From Amphritea sp. (GTDB lineage: Bacteria > Pseudomonadota > Gammaproteobacteria > Pseudomonadales > Balneatricaceae): a stretch of 64,000 nt of DNA. Positions 27,687 through 37,977 of this stretch are shown here, piece after piece (position 1 is the first letter of the stretch; each line of letters starts with the position of its first letter). The position numbers and the translations under genes were made by a program. The notes under the pieces are model-generated. The model was not told the DNA's origin. It worked only from the letters and a program-made list of their open reading frames with translations, and searched no databases. The stretch is from the NCBI RefSeq assembly GCF_016744155.1, contig NZ_JADGEW010000025.1, positions 1-64,000 of the forward strand, written 5' to 3'.

Positions 27687-28811
27687 ATGGCAGCCAGTCC
27701 GTCAAACGATCCATTTCAGAACATCCGTCCTTATCATGATAATGAAGTAAGCGATGTGCTGAATCGGCTGATCCATGATGATGAGTTTATTACTGCAATT
27801 ACCCAATATCAGTTTCCCCGTATGGCAGGTGCTTTCGGCTGGTTATTGAAACCTGCGGTGCGGATCTTTCTGGCACAGAAGGCGGATGATATTGAGAGTA
27901 TCCTGGATTTCCAGAATTTCGTTGGTCGTTATATGACCAAGATGGTTGCCCGTACAACAACTCGGTTGAGCTGTACCGGATTTGAAAATCTTGAGGAGGG
28001 TGAGGCTTATCTGTTTGTCTCGAATCATCGGGATATCGCCATGGACCCGGCATTTATAAACTGGGTTTTGTTTCAGAATGATTTCGATACACTGCGGATC
28101 GCTATTGGCGATAACCTGTTGCGTAAGTCTTATGTGTCCGATCTGATGCGGTTAAATAAAAGCTTTATCGTCAATCGTTCAGCGAAGGGGCGTGAAGTCT
28201 TAACTGCGCTGGGTCAGCTTTCCTCCTACATTGACCACTCATTGGTACATGACGAAGCAAGTGTCTGGATAGCTCAGCGAGAGGGGCGTGCGAAAGATGG
28301 TAATGATTTTACCGATCCTGCTATTTTGAAAATGTTTTATATGTCGCACCGTAAACAGCGCAGTTTCATGGAGTTCCTGGATAGGGTCAAAATAGTCCCT
28401 GTCTCAATTTCCTATGAGTACGACCCTTGCGACCGAGCAAAAGCTGAAGAGCTGGACGCCAAGCTGCAGGGTGGTGAATATCAGAAATCTCAGTTTGAAG
28501 ATATTGAAAGTATTGTGGCGGGTATTACCGGTAACAAAGGACATGTTCATGTGTCTTTTGGTAATGTAATTACCGGTATTGATAATCCGGATGAACTGGC
28601 TGCAGAGATTGATCGGCAGATTATTGAAAACTACTATATTCACCCCTCTAACCTGCTGGCGGCAGGAGATGAGAGCGATCAGATTGATGACGCATCACGG
28701 GCTCTGTTTTCCGCGCGTACCGATGGGATGAGTCCGTCTGCAGCTGAAATATTGAAGCAGATGTATGCCAACCCGGTAAACAATAAAAAGAAGCAGGAGG
28801 AGACTGTATGA
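27687..28811 (+). CDS. Glycerol-phosphate-type acyltransferase (LPLAT superfamily)
   Basis: The 374-residue product belongs to the lysophospholipid/glycerol-phosphate acyltransferase superfamily. The catalytic block reads [14 protein letters not shown]; between His and the second Asp there are five residues rather than the usual four of the HX4D motif, although Asp also stands at His+2. The region [11 protein letters not shown] and [11 protein letters not shown] fit the later acyltransferase motifs. CAGGAGGCAGA precedes its ATG and its TGA overlaps the moaC start, so it is translated with moaC. The acyl acceptor is not known. Confidence 0.8.
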   Translation: MAASPSNDPFQNIRPYHDNEVSDVLNRLIHDDEFITAITQYQFPRMAGAFGWLLKPAVRIFLAQKADDIESILDFQNFVGRYMTKMVARTTTRLSCTGFENLEEGEAYLFVSNHRDIAMDPAFINWVLFQNDFDTLRIAIGDNLLRKSYVSDLMRLNKSFIVNRSAKGREVLTALGQLSSYIDHSLVHDEASVWIAQREGRAKDGNDFTDPAILKMFYMSHRKQRSFMEFLDRVKIVPVSISYEYDPCDRAKAEELDAKLQGGEYQKSQFEDIESIVAGITGNKGHVHVSFGNVITGIDNPDELAAEIDRQIIENYYIHPSNLLAAGDESDQIDDASRALFSARTDGMSPSAAEILKQMYANPVNNKKKQEETV

Positions 28812-29287
28812 GTCGTCTGACCCACTTAGATGAAAATGGCCACGCCAATATGGTGGATGTTTCAGAAAAGGCAGTGACCAGCAGGGAGGCAACGGCTCAG
28901 GCGGTTGTGACGATGACACCTGAGACCTTGAATATGATCACTGCGGGTGATCATAAAAAGGGGGATGTATTAGCCGTGGCGCGCATAGCGGGAATACAGG
29001 CCGCTAAACGCTGCTCAGATCTAATTCCTCTGTGTCATCCGTTGATGTTGAGTAAAGTTTCTGTTGAACTGTTACCGCAGCCGGAATCTGATTCGGTTAT
29101 GATTCTGGCCACTTGTAAGTTGGCGGGTCAGACCGGCGTTGAGATGGAAGCCCTCACTGCTGCTTCTGTTGCTGCGTTAGCTATCTATGATATGTGCAAA
29201 GCGGTTGATAAGGGCATGGTGATCTCAGAGATTAAGGTGTTGGAAAAGAAAGGTGGTAAGAGTGGTCACTGGAAGGTGAGTCCTTGA
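28808..29287 (+). CDS. moaC: Cyclic pyranopterin monophosphate synthase MoaC
   Basis: MoaC rearranges the MoaA product to cyclic pyranopterin monophosphate. The 159-residue product (E. coli 161) contains the family blocks [23 protein letters not shown] (seen in pieces), [13 protein letters not shown] with the catalytic-site histidine, and [11 protein letters not shown]. The ATG overlaps the upstream acyltransferase stop and AGGAGGAGA gives a strong ribosome binding site. Its own TGA overlaps the next start. Confidence 0.96.
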   Translation: MSRLTHLDENGHANMVDVSEKAVTSREATAQAVVTMTPETLNMITAGDHKKGDVLAVARIAGIQAAKRCSDLIPLCHPLMLSKVSVELLPQPESDSVMILATCKLAGQTGVEMEALTAASVAALAIYDMCKAVDKGMVISEIKVLEKKGGKSGHWKVSP

Positions 29288-30081
29288 AGCCATCTGTAGA
29301 AATCGATGTTAATGCTGAAAAGGATGGCGATCAGCCGATGACCAGAAAACCTTCTCTGTTTTTATATCTGCGAGCAACGCTCTTCTACATCGGTTTTTAT
29401 CCGGTGACTTTGGTGTTCGCTGCTTTCTGTTTGCTGGTGGGGTGGATGTTGCCATTTCGCCCGCGTTTTAAGCTGTTTACTCTGATGAACTATTTCTCGA
29501 TGTTTTGGTTGCGCCTCTGTTGTGGTGTTAAATATCGAGTAGAAGGTCGGGAAAATCTACCGCAGGATAGTGCTTATGTGGTCGTCGCTAACCACTCTAG
29601 TGAATGGGAAACGTTATTCCTGCAAACTTTGATACGTCCACAGAGTGCGGTGTTGAAACAAGAGTTGTTGAAGATTCCGTTCTTTGGCTGGGCATTGGGC
29701 ATGCTGAAGCCTATCGCATTGGATCGCAGCAAGCGCCGCGGTGCATTAAAGCAGTTGCTGATACAGGGTAAAGATCGTCTGGGAGATGGAATTAATGTTG
29801 TTATTTTCCCCCAGGGAACTCGGGTAGAAACCGGTAAGCTGGGTAAGTTTAACAAAGGTGGAGCGATGCTGGCGGCCAGTGGTCAGGTACCTGTTGTGCC
29901 TCTGGCTCATGATGCCGGGTTGTTCTGGCCAGGTAAAAGCTATGTGAAGTACCCCGGCACTGTGACCGTGCGTATTGGCTCTCCGGTGGAGGCTGTCGAT
30001 CGAAGTGTTGATGATATCCATAAAGACTCAATCGGATGGCTGGAAGCGCAGATGCGAGATCTGAAAGTGGTAGACGAATAG
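29284..30081 (+). CDS. 1-acylglycerol-3-phosphate acyltransferase (PlsC-like)
   Basis: The 265-residue product has an N-terminal hydrophobic helix ([18 protein letters not shown]) and the PlsC domain with [11 protein letters not shown] (His-x4-Glu, glutamate in place of the usual aspartate, as in some gammaproteobacterial relatives) and the FPQGTRVE motif that binds the phosphate. It would add the second acyl chain in phosphatidic acid synthesis. The start is uncertain: TTG at 29284 overlaps the moaC stop and has GAAGG upstream, while ATG at 29338 lacks a well-spaced site. A terminator follows. Confidence 0.85.
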   Translation: MKPSVEIDVNAEKDGDQPMTRKPSLFLYLRATLFYIGFYPVTLVFAAFCLLVGWMLPFRPRFKLFTLMNYFSMFWLRLCCGVKYRVEGRENLPQDSAYVVVANHSSEWETLFLQTLIRPQSAVLKQELLKIPFFGWALGMLKPIALDRSKRRGALKQLLIQGKDRLGDGINVVIFPQGTRVETGKLGKFNKGGAMLAASGQVPVVPLAHDAGLFWPGKSYVKYPGTVTVRIGSPVEAVDRSVDDIHKDSIGWLEAQMRDLKVVDE

Positions 30082-30110
30082 CAGCTGCTCAGAAATAGAT
30101 TTTGCACATA

Positions 30111-30137
30111 AAAAAACCCGCCATCAGCGGGTTTTTT
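30111..30137. terminator. Bidirectional terminator between plsC-like gene and fabB
   Basis: AAAAAACCCGC and GCGGGTTTTTT form a perfect 11-bp stem around CATCA, with T-runs available on both strands. It serves the converging acyltransferase and fabB transcripts. Confidence 0.92.
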
Positions 30138-30160
30138 ATGTGCCAGAAGGTATCTGGTAA

Positions 30161-31378
30161 CTAGCCTTCGAACTTCTGGAAGACCAGCGTCGAGTTGGTG
30201 CCACCGAAACCGAAGCTGTTAGACATCACTCGCTGCAGATCGACATTGTCTTTACGTTCTGTGACAACTGGCAGGCCAACAGCTGCCGGATCAAGCTCAT
30301 CAATATTAGCGGAAGCGCAGATGAAGTTGTTTTCCATCATCAGCAAGCTATAGATTGCTTCCTGAACGCCGGTCGCGCCTAGAGAGTGACCGGTTAGTGA
30401 TTTGGTTGAGCTGACCGCTGGCATCTCGGCGCCGAAGGTCTCTTTCATCGCCTTCAGTTCCTGGATATCACCTGCAGGTGTTGAGGTGCCGTGAGAGTTG
30501 ATGTAGTCGATACTGCCATCAACGGTGCTCATTGCCTGCTTCATGCAGCGCATTGCGCCTTCACCAGAAGGTGCAACCATGTCATAACCGTCAGAGGTTG
30601 CGCCATAGCCAACCAACTCACCGTAGATTTTCGCGCCACGTGCTTTGGCGTGTTCAAGTTCTTCCAGAACCAGCATGCCGCCGCCACCTGCGATAACAAA
30701 ACCGTCGCGGTTTGCATCGTATGCGCGTGACGCTTTTTCAGGCGTATCATTGTACTTACTGGACAGGGCGCCCATCGCATCAAACATCATGCTCAGAGAC
30801 CAGTGAAGCTCTTCACCGCCGCCGGCAAATACGATGTCTTGCTTGTCCAGCTGAATCTGTTCCATCGCGTTGCCGATACAGTGGGCGCTGGTCGCGCAGG
30901 CAGAAGTGATGGAATAATTAACGCCTTTGATTTTAAACGGAGTGGCCAGACAAGCCGATACGGTTGAACCCATGGTGCGGGTTACCCGATATGGACCGAC
31001 ACGGCGAACGCCTTTAGTACGCAGGATGTCAGCGGCTTCTACGATATCAGCAGAAGATGCACCACCAGAGCCTGCAACTAGGCCGGTACGCACATTAGAT
31101 ACCTGGTCTTCACTTAGGTTGGCATCCTTAACAGCCTGTTCCATAGAGAGGTAAGCGTAGGCCGCAGCATCGCCCATAAAGCGGACCAGTTTGCGATCGA
31201 TTAGATCTGTATAGTCCAGATCGATACTGCCTGCTACATGGCTGCGAAAGCCCATCTCTTTGTACTCTTCCTGAAACTTGATGCCTGAACGGCCTTCTTT
31301 CAGTGAGTCAAGGACGGCTTCTTTATCAGTACCTAGGCAAGATACGATACCCATTCCGGTAACAACGACACGTCTCAT
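30161..31378 (-). CDS. fabB: Beta-ketoacyl-ACP synthase I
   Basis: FabB elongates unsaturated acyl chains in type II fatty acid synthesis. The 405-residue product (E. coli 406) has the catalytic cysteine in [13 protein letters not shown] at about residue 163 and the two histidines in [11 protein letters not shown] and [10 protein letters not shown]. It starts 83 bp after fabA on the same strand, the fabA-fabB pair also seen in Pseudomonas and required together for unsaturated fatty acids; a hairpin lies between them. Confidence 0.97.
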   Translation of the reverse strand: MRRVVVTGMGIVSCLGTDKEAVLDSLKEGRSGIKFQEEYKEMGFRSHVAGSIDLDYTDLIDRKLVRFMGDAAAYAYLSMEQAVKDANLSEDQVSNVRTGLVAGSGGASSADIVEAADILRTKGVRRVGPYRVTRTMGSTVSACLATPFKIKGVNYSITSACATSAHCIGNAMEQIQLDKQDIVFAGGGEELHWSLSMMFDAMGALSSKYNDTPEKASRAYDANRDGFVIAGGGGMLVLEELEHAKARGAKIYGELVGYGATSDGYDMVAPSGEGAMRCMKQAMSTVDGSIDYINSHGTSTPAGDIQELKAMKETFGAEMPAVSSTKSLTGHSLGATGVQEAIYSLLMMENNFICASANIDELDPAAVGLPVVTERKDNVDLQRVMSNSFGFGGTNSTLVFQKFEG

Positions 31379-31434
31379 AGGATGCCTCTTTAAATTCAGT
31401 AAAAACGTTGTGATTATAGATCTACAGCTGAACT

Positions 31435-31455
31435 AAAGCCCGCGTTGCGGGCTTT
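31435..31455 (-). terminator. Hairpin between fabA and fabB
   Basis: AAAGCCCGC and GCGGGCTTT form a perfect 9-bp stem around GTT; on the minus strand only TTT-AGTT follows, so it is a weak terminator or attenuator. It could set a lower fabB than fabA transcript level. Confidence 0.55.
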
Positions 31456-31461
31456 GTAATA

Positions 31462-31977
31462 TCAGAAACTATCAGTAGATACGAACAGACCAACACGTAG
31501 ATCTTTAGCGGTGTAAATCTCGCGACCATCAACGGAAACGGAGCCATCAGCGATGCCCATAACCAGTTTACGTTCGATAACCCGTGACAGGTCGATGCGG
31601 TAAGTAACTTTCTTTGCGGTTGGTAGAATCTGGCCAGTGAACTTTACTTCACCTGATCCCAGTGCGCGTCCACGACCTTTATTGCCACGCCAGCCCAGAA
31701 AGAAGCCAACGATTTGCCACATAGCGTCAAGACCCAGGCAGCCAGGCATAACTGGATCGGTTGGGAAATGGCAGTCAAAGAACCAAAGATCAGGATGAAT
31801 ATCCAGCTCTGCTTCTATGTAGCCTTTACCATATTTACCACCTTCACCAGTGATCATAGTAACGCGGTCCATCATCAGCATGTTGCCTATAGGCAAGCGT
31901 GCATTGCCCTCGCCGAACATAATGCCGTTACCGCACTGAAGAAGTTCTTCTCGATTAAATGAGGATGGGTTTGTCAT
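31462..31977 (-). CDS. fabA: 3-hydroxydecanoyl-ACP dehydratase/isomerase
   Basis: FabA dehydrates 3-hydroxydecanoyl-ACP and isomerises the product to the cis-3 form, creating the unsaturated branch. The 171-residue product (E. coli 172) has the active-site His and Asp region in [23 protein letters not shown] (seen in pieces) and the family start [14 protein letters not shown]. On the minus strand a TATAAT box lies at plus 32021-32026, about 45 bp upstream, with no good -35 partner. Confidence 0.97.
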   Translation of the reverse strand: MTNPSSFNREELLQCGNGIMFGEGNARLPIGNMLMMDRVTMITGEGGKYGKGYIEAELDIHPDLWFFDCHFPTDPVMPGCLGLDAMWQIVGFFLGWRGNKGRGRALGSGEVKFTGQILPTAKKVTYRIDLSRVIERKLVMGIADGSVSVDGREIYTAKDLRVGLFVSTDSF

Positions 31978-32115
31978 ATGTGCTGAGTATCCACTTTTAT
32001 TTTAGCCAAAATATCGGGGAATTATACCGGGTTAGTGGATCGGGAGCACGGTCTGTATCATTAAAAAAGGAAAATTCAGGCAGATAATGGTCTTTTTGAG
32101 GGGATTTAAAGGGAA

Positions 32116-32745
32116 ATGAAGAGCGAGTTTTGGCATGAGCGCTGGCAGTCTGGGCGAATAGGTTTTCATCAGACTCAGGTTAATTGTTTTTTGCAGCGCT
32201 ACTGGTCTGTGCTGATGGCTACTGGTGAAGGTCGGGTTTTGGTGCCGTTGTGCGGTAAAAGTCGGGATATGCTCTGGTTGAGAGAGCAGGGGCATGAGGT
32301 GACTGGAGTTGAATTGAGTGATCTGGCTTGTCAGGCCTTTATGTCGGAGCTGGGTGCTGATGCCCCGGCCCGGCAGGAGGCTGGATTTGCCGTTCGAGAG
32401 CATGAGGGGTTGCAGTTACTTTGCGGTGATTTTTTTGTGTTACCTGAAGCTAGCTATGCAGAGGTTCGTTGGGTTTATGATCGGGCTGCACTGATTGCTT
32501 TTCCTGCTGATATGCGACGAGCGTACGCGCAGAGCCTGATACATAATCTACCAGAGGGTGTTGCGATGCTATTGATAACGCTGGAGTTTGATGATCAGCA
32601 GGGGCCTCCGTTTTCAGTATCTGAGCCAGAAGTACGCGAGCTCTATAGTGAAAGATTCGAGGTGGAAAAGCTTGTGACAGAGCGAAGTGTCGGTTGTGGT
32701 GGGCGTGCGGAAGCGGAGTCGGTTTATGTTTTGAGGGATAAGTAA
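32116..32745 (+). CDS. tpm: Thiopurine S-methyltransferase
   Basis: The 209-residue product is a SAM-dependent methyltransferase of the TPMT family, which in Pseudomonas methylates thiols, selenium and tellurium compounds. It begins FWHERWQSGRIGFHQ, has the SAM-binding LVPLCGKSRDMLWLREQGHEV (in pieces) and the motif VYDRAALIAFPADMR. GGGAAATG gives the start. It stands alone, divergent from fabA and convergent with ispB. Confidence 0.93.
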   Translation: MKSEFWHERWQSGRIGFHQTQVNCFLQRYWSVLMATGEGRVLVPLCGKSRDMLWLREQGHEVTGVELSDLACQAFMSELGADAPARQEAGFAVREHEGLQLLCGDFFVLPEASYAEVRWVYDRAALIAFPADMRRAYAQSLIHNLPEGVAMLLITLEFDDQQGPPFSVSEPEVRELYSERFEVEKLVTERSVGCGGRAEAESVYVLRDK

Positions 32746-32891
32746 GAGCCGTCGTTCGTGGCTCGAACGTCACAAAGAACGTGACTTGCACGTCGCTCGA
32801 TAAAGCCTGCTATGCTAGGTGTGGAAGGCTTTTTGAGTTAAGCGCTTTGTAAGAAAGTTGTTGTGTTGGTTGGGCAGAAATTGATGATTCT

Positions 32892-32940
32892 GAGCAACGA
32901 GCAACGAGCAACGAGCAACGAGCAACGAGCAACGAGCAAC
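32892..32940. repeat. Seven perfect tandem copies of a 7-bp repeat (GAGCAAC)
   Basis: GAGCAAC is repeated exactly seven times (49 bp) with no mismatch, ending 8 bp before the ispB stop position. It lies in the convergent gap between tpm and ispB and is not in a recognised coding frame. Because seven bases is not a multiple of three, a change in copy number would shift any frame through it, and a short frame from ATG at 32884 does run through it. Confidence 0.95.
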
Positions 32941-32947
32941 GGCGTAT

Positions 32948-33916
32948 TCAGCTGCTGCGTTTAACAGCTAAGTCAGCCAGTTGAATCATGGTGTCTTTGA
33001 AAGAGCTGTCAGGTAGCGCGTCCAGTGCTTTGATCGCTTTGTCTGCTTCAGCGCAGGCAGTCTCGCGGGAGTAATCGATGGAGCCGGTGGCGTGAACGAT
33101 ATCCATGACAGGCTGAAGATCATCCAGGCCGCCTTTGCGGATCGCCTGGCGAATCAGTTGGCGTTGCTCATCAGTGCCTTCGCGCATGGCGTGGATTAGG
33201 GGTAGTGTTGCTTTGCCCTCCGCCAGATCATCACCTACATTCTTGCCCATCTCTTCAGCGCTGCTGAGGTAGTCCATTACGTCATCAATAATCTGGAAGG
33301 CGATGCCGATATGACGGCCATAAAGGCGCAGCGCTTCCTGTTGGGCCTTGTCTGCGCCTGCCAGTAACGCGCCGGACTCGGTCGCCGCTTCAAATAACAT
33401 AGCGGTCTTGCCCAGGATTACCTGCATATATGAATCTTCGGAGGTGTCAGGGTTGCGGGCGTTAAGCAGTTGCAGGACTTCGCCTTCGGCGATGATGTTG
33501 GTGGCGTTGGATATGACTTCCATGATCTCCATATTGCGGATCTCTACCATTACCTGGAAGGACCTGGAGTAAAGGAAGTCGCCAACCAATACGCTGGGGG
33601 CGTTACCCCATTTAGCGTTGGCGGTGTCGTTACCGCGGCGTAGTTCTGAGTTATCAACCACGTCATCGTGGAGCAATGTGGCGGTATGGATGAACTCTAT
33701 TACTGCAGCCAGAGGGATATGGTTATCACCTTTATAACCCGCCGCATTAGCAGCAAGCAGGACCAGCAAAGGTCTGATGCGTTTGCCGCCACTTTCTACA
33801 ATGTAGTGTCCGATTTTCTCAACCAGTGGAACACCTGAGTGTAAGTGGTTGATAATATAGTCGTTTACCGCTTCGAATTGCGGTTCAATAACTGGATTTA
33901 ACTGATGTGGCAGCAT
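32948..33916 (-). CDS. ispB: Octaprenyl (polyprenyl) diphosphate synthase
   Basis: IspB makes the polyprenyl side chain of ubiquinone and menaquinone. The 322-residue product (E. coli 323) has the two aspartate-rich motifs LLHDDVVDNSELRRG and IAFQIIDDVMDYL, with the GGKRIRPLLV block before the first. It is divergent from rplU, the arrangement common in gammaproteobacteria; the promoter of rplU lies in the gap. Confidence 0.96.
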   Translation of the reverse strand: MLPHQLNPVIEPQFEAVNDYIINHLHSGVPLVEKIGHYIVESGGKRIRPLLVLLAANAAGYKGDNHIPLAAVIEFIHTATLLHDDVVDNSELRRGNDTANAKWGNAPSVLVGDFLYSRSFQVMVEIRNMEIMEVISNATNIIAEGEVLQLLNARNPDTSEDSYMQVILGKTAMLFEAATESGALLAGADKAQQEALRLYGRHIGIAFQIIDDVMDYLSSAEEMGKNVGDDLAEGKATLPLIHAMREGTDEQRQLIRQAIRKGGLDDLQPVMDIVHATGSIDYSRETACAEADKAIKALDALPDSSFKDTMIQLADLAVKRSS

Positions 33917-34010
33917 AGGAACGGATAGTAAGCTCTTAAAATGTATGGGCGCATGCTAGGGGGTGCGTATCCGGGTGTCAAGAAAGTCAGACTAATATCT
34001 ATATTTATGC

Positions 34011-34039
34011 TTGAGTCCTGAGAGGTGTTTATATATAAT
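34011..34039 (+). promoter_or_regulatory. Sigma70 promoter of rplU-rpmA
   Basis: TTGAGT at 34011-34016 and TATAAT at 34034-34039 are exactly 17 bp apart. The discriminator CTCGCGCC is identical to that of the rpsM promoter. A leader of about 95 bases runs to the rplU start. Confidence 0.8.
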
Positions 34040-34142
34040 CTCGCGCCCTAACCTATCCAAATTCGCTCCCTACCATATGGTTCAACCATTTAAAGTAGGC
34101 GTCTTATTTAGTAGCAGGATGGGTTTTAAACTGGAGATTAAA

Positions 34143-34454
34143 ATGTACGCAGTAATTGTGAGCGGCGGTAAGCAGTACCGAGTTCAGGAAGGTCATACTC
34201 TGAAACTGGAAAAATTGGCTGTAGAAGCGGGTTCAAATGTTGAATTTGATCGTGTTCTTCTAGTAGCTAACGGCGACGATGTTAAAATCGGCGCGCCAGT
34301 TGTTGAAGGTGCTAAGGTTACAGCTGAGGTTGTTAGCCACGGTCGCGCTAAGAAAGTTCATATCATGAAGTTCAAGCGTCGTAAGCACCACATGAAGCAG
34401 ATGGGTCACCGTCAGCACTTCACAGAAGTAAAAATCACTGGCATCAATGCCTAA
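34143..34454 (+). CDS. rplU: 50S ribosomal protein L21
   Basis: L21 binds 23S rRNA. I choose ATG at 34143 (CTGGAGATTAAA upstream), giving 103 residues, the E. coli length, and the family start [17 protein letters not shown]; an upstream frame to 34011 runs through the promoter and is not coding. The C-terminus has [19 protein letters not shown] and the final TEVKITGI. rpmA follows 24 bp later. Confidence 0.97.
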   Translation: MYAVIVSGGKQYRVQEGHTLKLEKLAVEAGSNVEFDRVLLVANGDDVKIGAPVVEGAKVTAEVVSHGRAKKVHIMKFKRRKHHMKQMGHRQHFTEVKITGINA

Positions 34455-34478
34455 GACTGTTTGGTAGGAGAGTGACAA

Positions 34479-34736
34479 ATGGCTCATAAGAAAGCAGCAG
34501 GTAGTACGCGTAACGGTCGCGATTCCGAGTCAAAACGCTTAGGTGTTAAGCGTTTTGGTGGTCAGGTAGTTGTTGCAGGTAATATCCTGGTTCGTCAGCG
34601 CGGTACTAAGTTCCACGCTGGCCCAAATGTAGGTATCGGCAAAGATCACACCCTGTTTGCTAAGGCAGACGGTGTTGTTAAATTTGTTGTTAAAGGCCCG
34701 CAAAAGCGTAAATATATCACTGTAGAAACCGCTTAA
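34479..34736 (+). CDS. rpmA: 50S ribosomal protein L27
   Basis: L27 reaches toward the peptidyl-transferase centre through its N-terminus. The 85-residue product (E. coli 85) starts [22 protein letters not shown] and has the [20 protein letters not shown] signature. It follows rplU in one transcript and is ended by an intrinsic terminator. Confidence 0.97.
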   Translation: MAHKKAAGSTRNGRDSESKRLGVKRFGGQVVVAGNILVRQRGTKFHAGPNVGIGKDHTLFAKADGVVKFVVKGPQKRKYITVETA

Positions 34737-34752
34737 TACGGCTTTTATGCTT

Positions 34753-34783
34753 AAAAAAGCTCCGCGGTTGCGGGGCTTTTTTT
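34753..34783 (+). terminator. Terminator of rplU-rpmA
   Basis: AAAAAAGCTCCGC pairs with GCGGGGCTTTTTTT around GGTT with one wobble, giving a stem with a T-run. It lies 17 bp after rpmA and before obgE. Confidence 0.85.
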
Positions 34784-34903
34784 GTTTCTGGTAGCTGATT
34801 GAGCTTGTTGTTGAAAGTCTATCCTGTTTGGTAAGGTATGCTTTCAACAGCCGGTTTGAGTGGCATTATGTTTAGCGCCTGGATCCAGTGTGTCTGGAGG
34901 TGA

Positions 34904-36109
<1,206 letters not shown>

Positions 36110-36232
36110 GGGCTGTTAACTCTACCGGAGCGGTATTTGGCGAGGCTTAGGTTTTGTTTCCTGTTATAGGTCAGTTTTTTCAGTAAGGGTTGCTCAGGTA
36201 GTGTGGGCGATTTTTTGAGAGAGTAATTACCA

Positions 36233-37357
36233 GTGAGTCAGGCGCGTAATAAGCTGAAAACTTCCCGTCGCTGGGTTGTGAAGATTGGTAGTGCATTACT
36301 TACAGATGATGGTAAGGGGTTGGATCTGGCGGCTATCGGTCGCTGGGTGGATCAGCTGGCTCAGCTGCGCCGGGATGGTGTGGAAGTTGTGCTGGTTTCC
36401 TCTGGTTCCATTGCTGAGGGAATTGTACGGTTAGGCTGGTCTAAGCGCCCTCACGAGGTTTATAAATTGCAAGCTGCCGCGGCAGTTGGGCAGATGGGAT
36501 TGGTGCAGGCCTATGAGACCAATTTCAAACGACATGACACCCATACAGCACAGATTCTGCTGACCCACGAAGATCACTCTGATCGAAAACGTTATCTCAA
36601 TGCCCAGGCAACTCTGAAGACTTTGTTGTCTGTTGGTGTAGTGCCGGTTGTGAATGAAAACGACACCGTGGTGACCAAAGAGATCCGTTTTGGTGATAAC
36701 GATACTCTGGGCGCGCTGGTAGCGAACCTTGTTGAGGCGGATGCGCTGATTTTGCTGACAGACCAGAATGGTTTATATACAGCAGATCCCCGTTCTAACC
36801 CTGATGCAACTCTGATCTCTGAAGCGATGGCGGGTGATAGTTCGCTAGAGGCGATGGCTGGCGGCGGTGGTCTTCTGGGTCAGGGTGGTATGGCAACTAA
36901 GGTGCGTGCTGCGAAACTAGCTGCGCGCTCCGGTGCGGTGACGCTGATTGCCAGTGGTAGGGAAGATAATGTGTTGCTGAAGCTGCGGGATGGGGCTGAG
37001 CTGGGAACGATGCTGGTGCCGGAGCAGTCGCCTATGGCGGCGCGGAAACAGTGGATTGCCGGACATTTGCAGGCTCGTGGTACTTTGACTTTGGATGCTG
37101 GTGCTGTAACGGCGTTGGTTGAACGGGGTAAGAGTTTACTGCCAACGGGTGTGCGAGCGGTCACCGGGTCATTTTCCCGTGGTGAGATGGTTGTTCTTTC
37201 TGATGAGCATGGCAAGGTGATAGGTCGTGGTTTAGTTAACTACGGGATTCGGGATGCGCAAAAGATTATCGGTCAGCCTAGTTCTCGTATTGAAGCTTTG
37301 CTGGGATTTGTGGGTGAGGAAGAGTTAGTGCATCGGGATAATTTGGTGTTGGCGTAA
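36233..37357 (+). CDS. proB: Glutamate 5-kinase
   Basis: ProB phosphorylates glutamate at the start of proline synthesis. The 374-residue product (E. coli 367) has the kinase domain with [32 protein letters not shown] and [11 protein letters not shown], and a C-terminal PUA domain (about residues 285-370). The start is GTG at 36233 with GAGAGAG upstream. proA is not adjacent. Confidence 0.96.
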   Translation: MSQARNKLKTSRRWVVKIGSALLTDDGKGLDLAAIGRWVDQLAQLRRDGVEVVLVSSGSIAEGIVRLGWSKRPHEVYKLQAAAAVGQMGLVQAYETNFKRHDTHTAQILLTHEDHSDRKRYLNAQATLKTLLSVGVVPVVNENDTVVTKEIRFGDNDTLGALVANLVEADALILLTDQNGLYTADPRSNPDATLISEAMAGDSSLEAMAGGGGLLGQGGMATKVRAAKLAARSGAVTLIASGREDNVLLKLRDGAELGTMLVPEQSPMAARKQWIAGHLQARGTLTLDAGAVTALVERGKSLLPTGVRAVTGSFSRGEMVVLSDEHGKVIGRGLVNYGIRDAQKIIGQPSSRIEALLGFVGEEELVHRDNLVLA

Positions 37358-37390
37358 AGTTCTCTTTTTTAGTTCTCTTTTTCCAGGCAT

Positions 37391-37418
37391 AAAAAAACCG
37401 GCATAGCCGGTTTTTTTT
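37391..37418. terminator. Bidirectional terminator between proB and rpsT
   Basis: AAAAAAACCGGC and GCCGGTTTTTTTT pair perfectly around ATA, with T-runs on both strands. It serves proB and the converging rpsT. Confidence 0.92.
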
Positions 37419-37442
37419 ATTGCAGGTTGCGTCTCAGAGAGA

Positions 37443-37709
37443 TTATGCAGCCAGCTTTTTGATAGCAGCATTCATGCGGCTCTTCTTGCGAGCAACCTGA
37501 TTCTTGTTGTAAATGCCTTTAGTTACTGCACCATCCATTAAAGGCTGTGCTGCAACGAAAGCTGCTGTAGCAGCTGCGTGGTCGCCAGACTCAATAGCAG
37601 TAACTACTTTTTTAACGTAAGTACGAACCATGGAACGCAGGCTCGCGTTATTCTGACGGCGCGTCTCGGCTTGGCGAGCGCGTTTACGGGATCCTGCGGA
37701 ATTAGCCAC
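37443..37709 (-). CDS. rpsT: 30S ribosomal protein S20
   Basis: S20 binds the 5' domain of 16S rRNA. The 88-residue product (E. coli 87) is alanine- and lysine-rich with MANSAGSRKRARQAETRRQNN (in pieces) and the C-terminal NQVARKKSRMNAAIKK. The start is GTG at 37709 with GAGGAG well spaced upstream. E. coli rpsT also uses a non-ATG start (UUG), important for its autoregulation; the same logic may hold here. Confidence 0.96.
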   Translation of the reverse strand: MANSAGSRKRARQAETRRQNNASLRSMVRTYVKKVVTAIESGDHAAATAAFVAAQPLMDGAVTKGIYNKNQVARKKSRMNAAIKKLAA

Positions 37710-37977
37710 AATCCGACTCCTCTAAACTATTTAAAAGTTAATCGACAAAAGTTAGTCGATATAGAGATGCTTAAATGTTTTTTGTTAAACATCTGAGCAT
37801 CGAAAATTAAGACGCGAGATTATTCATGTTTGCGGTCTGAGTGTCAATAGGTAATTGAGAATAAGTCAATATATAACGCCCGGGTTTATTGGTGTTAAGC
37901 GTGGTTTGAACAAGCATTTTAATAGCTTAATGGGTATCATCATCTGCAAACCATCTGGGTGGCAGGAAAGTAAGGCA

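Noticed and set aside
32892-32940. CRISPR-like array
   Set aside because: The repeat unit is 7 bp with no spacers, so it is a simple tandem repeat.
34011-34142. Longer open frame in front of rplU
   Set aside because: It runs through a strong sigma70 promoter and adds 44 residues not found in L21; ATG 34143 has a ribosome binding site and gives the family length.
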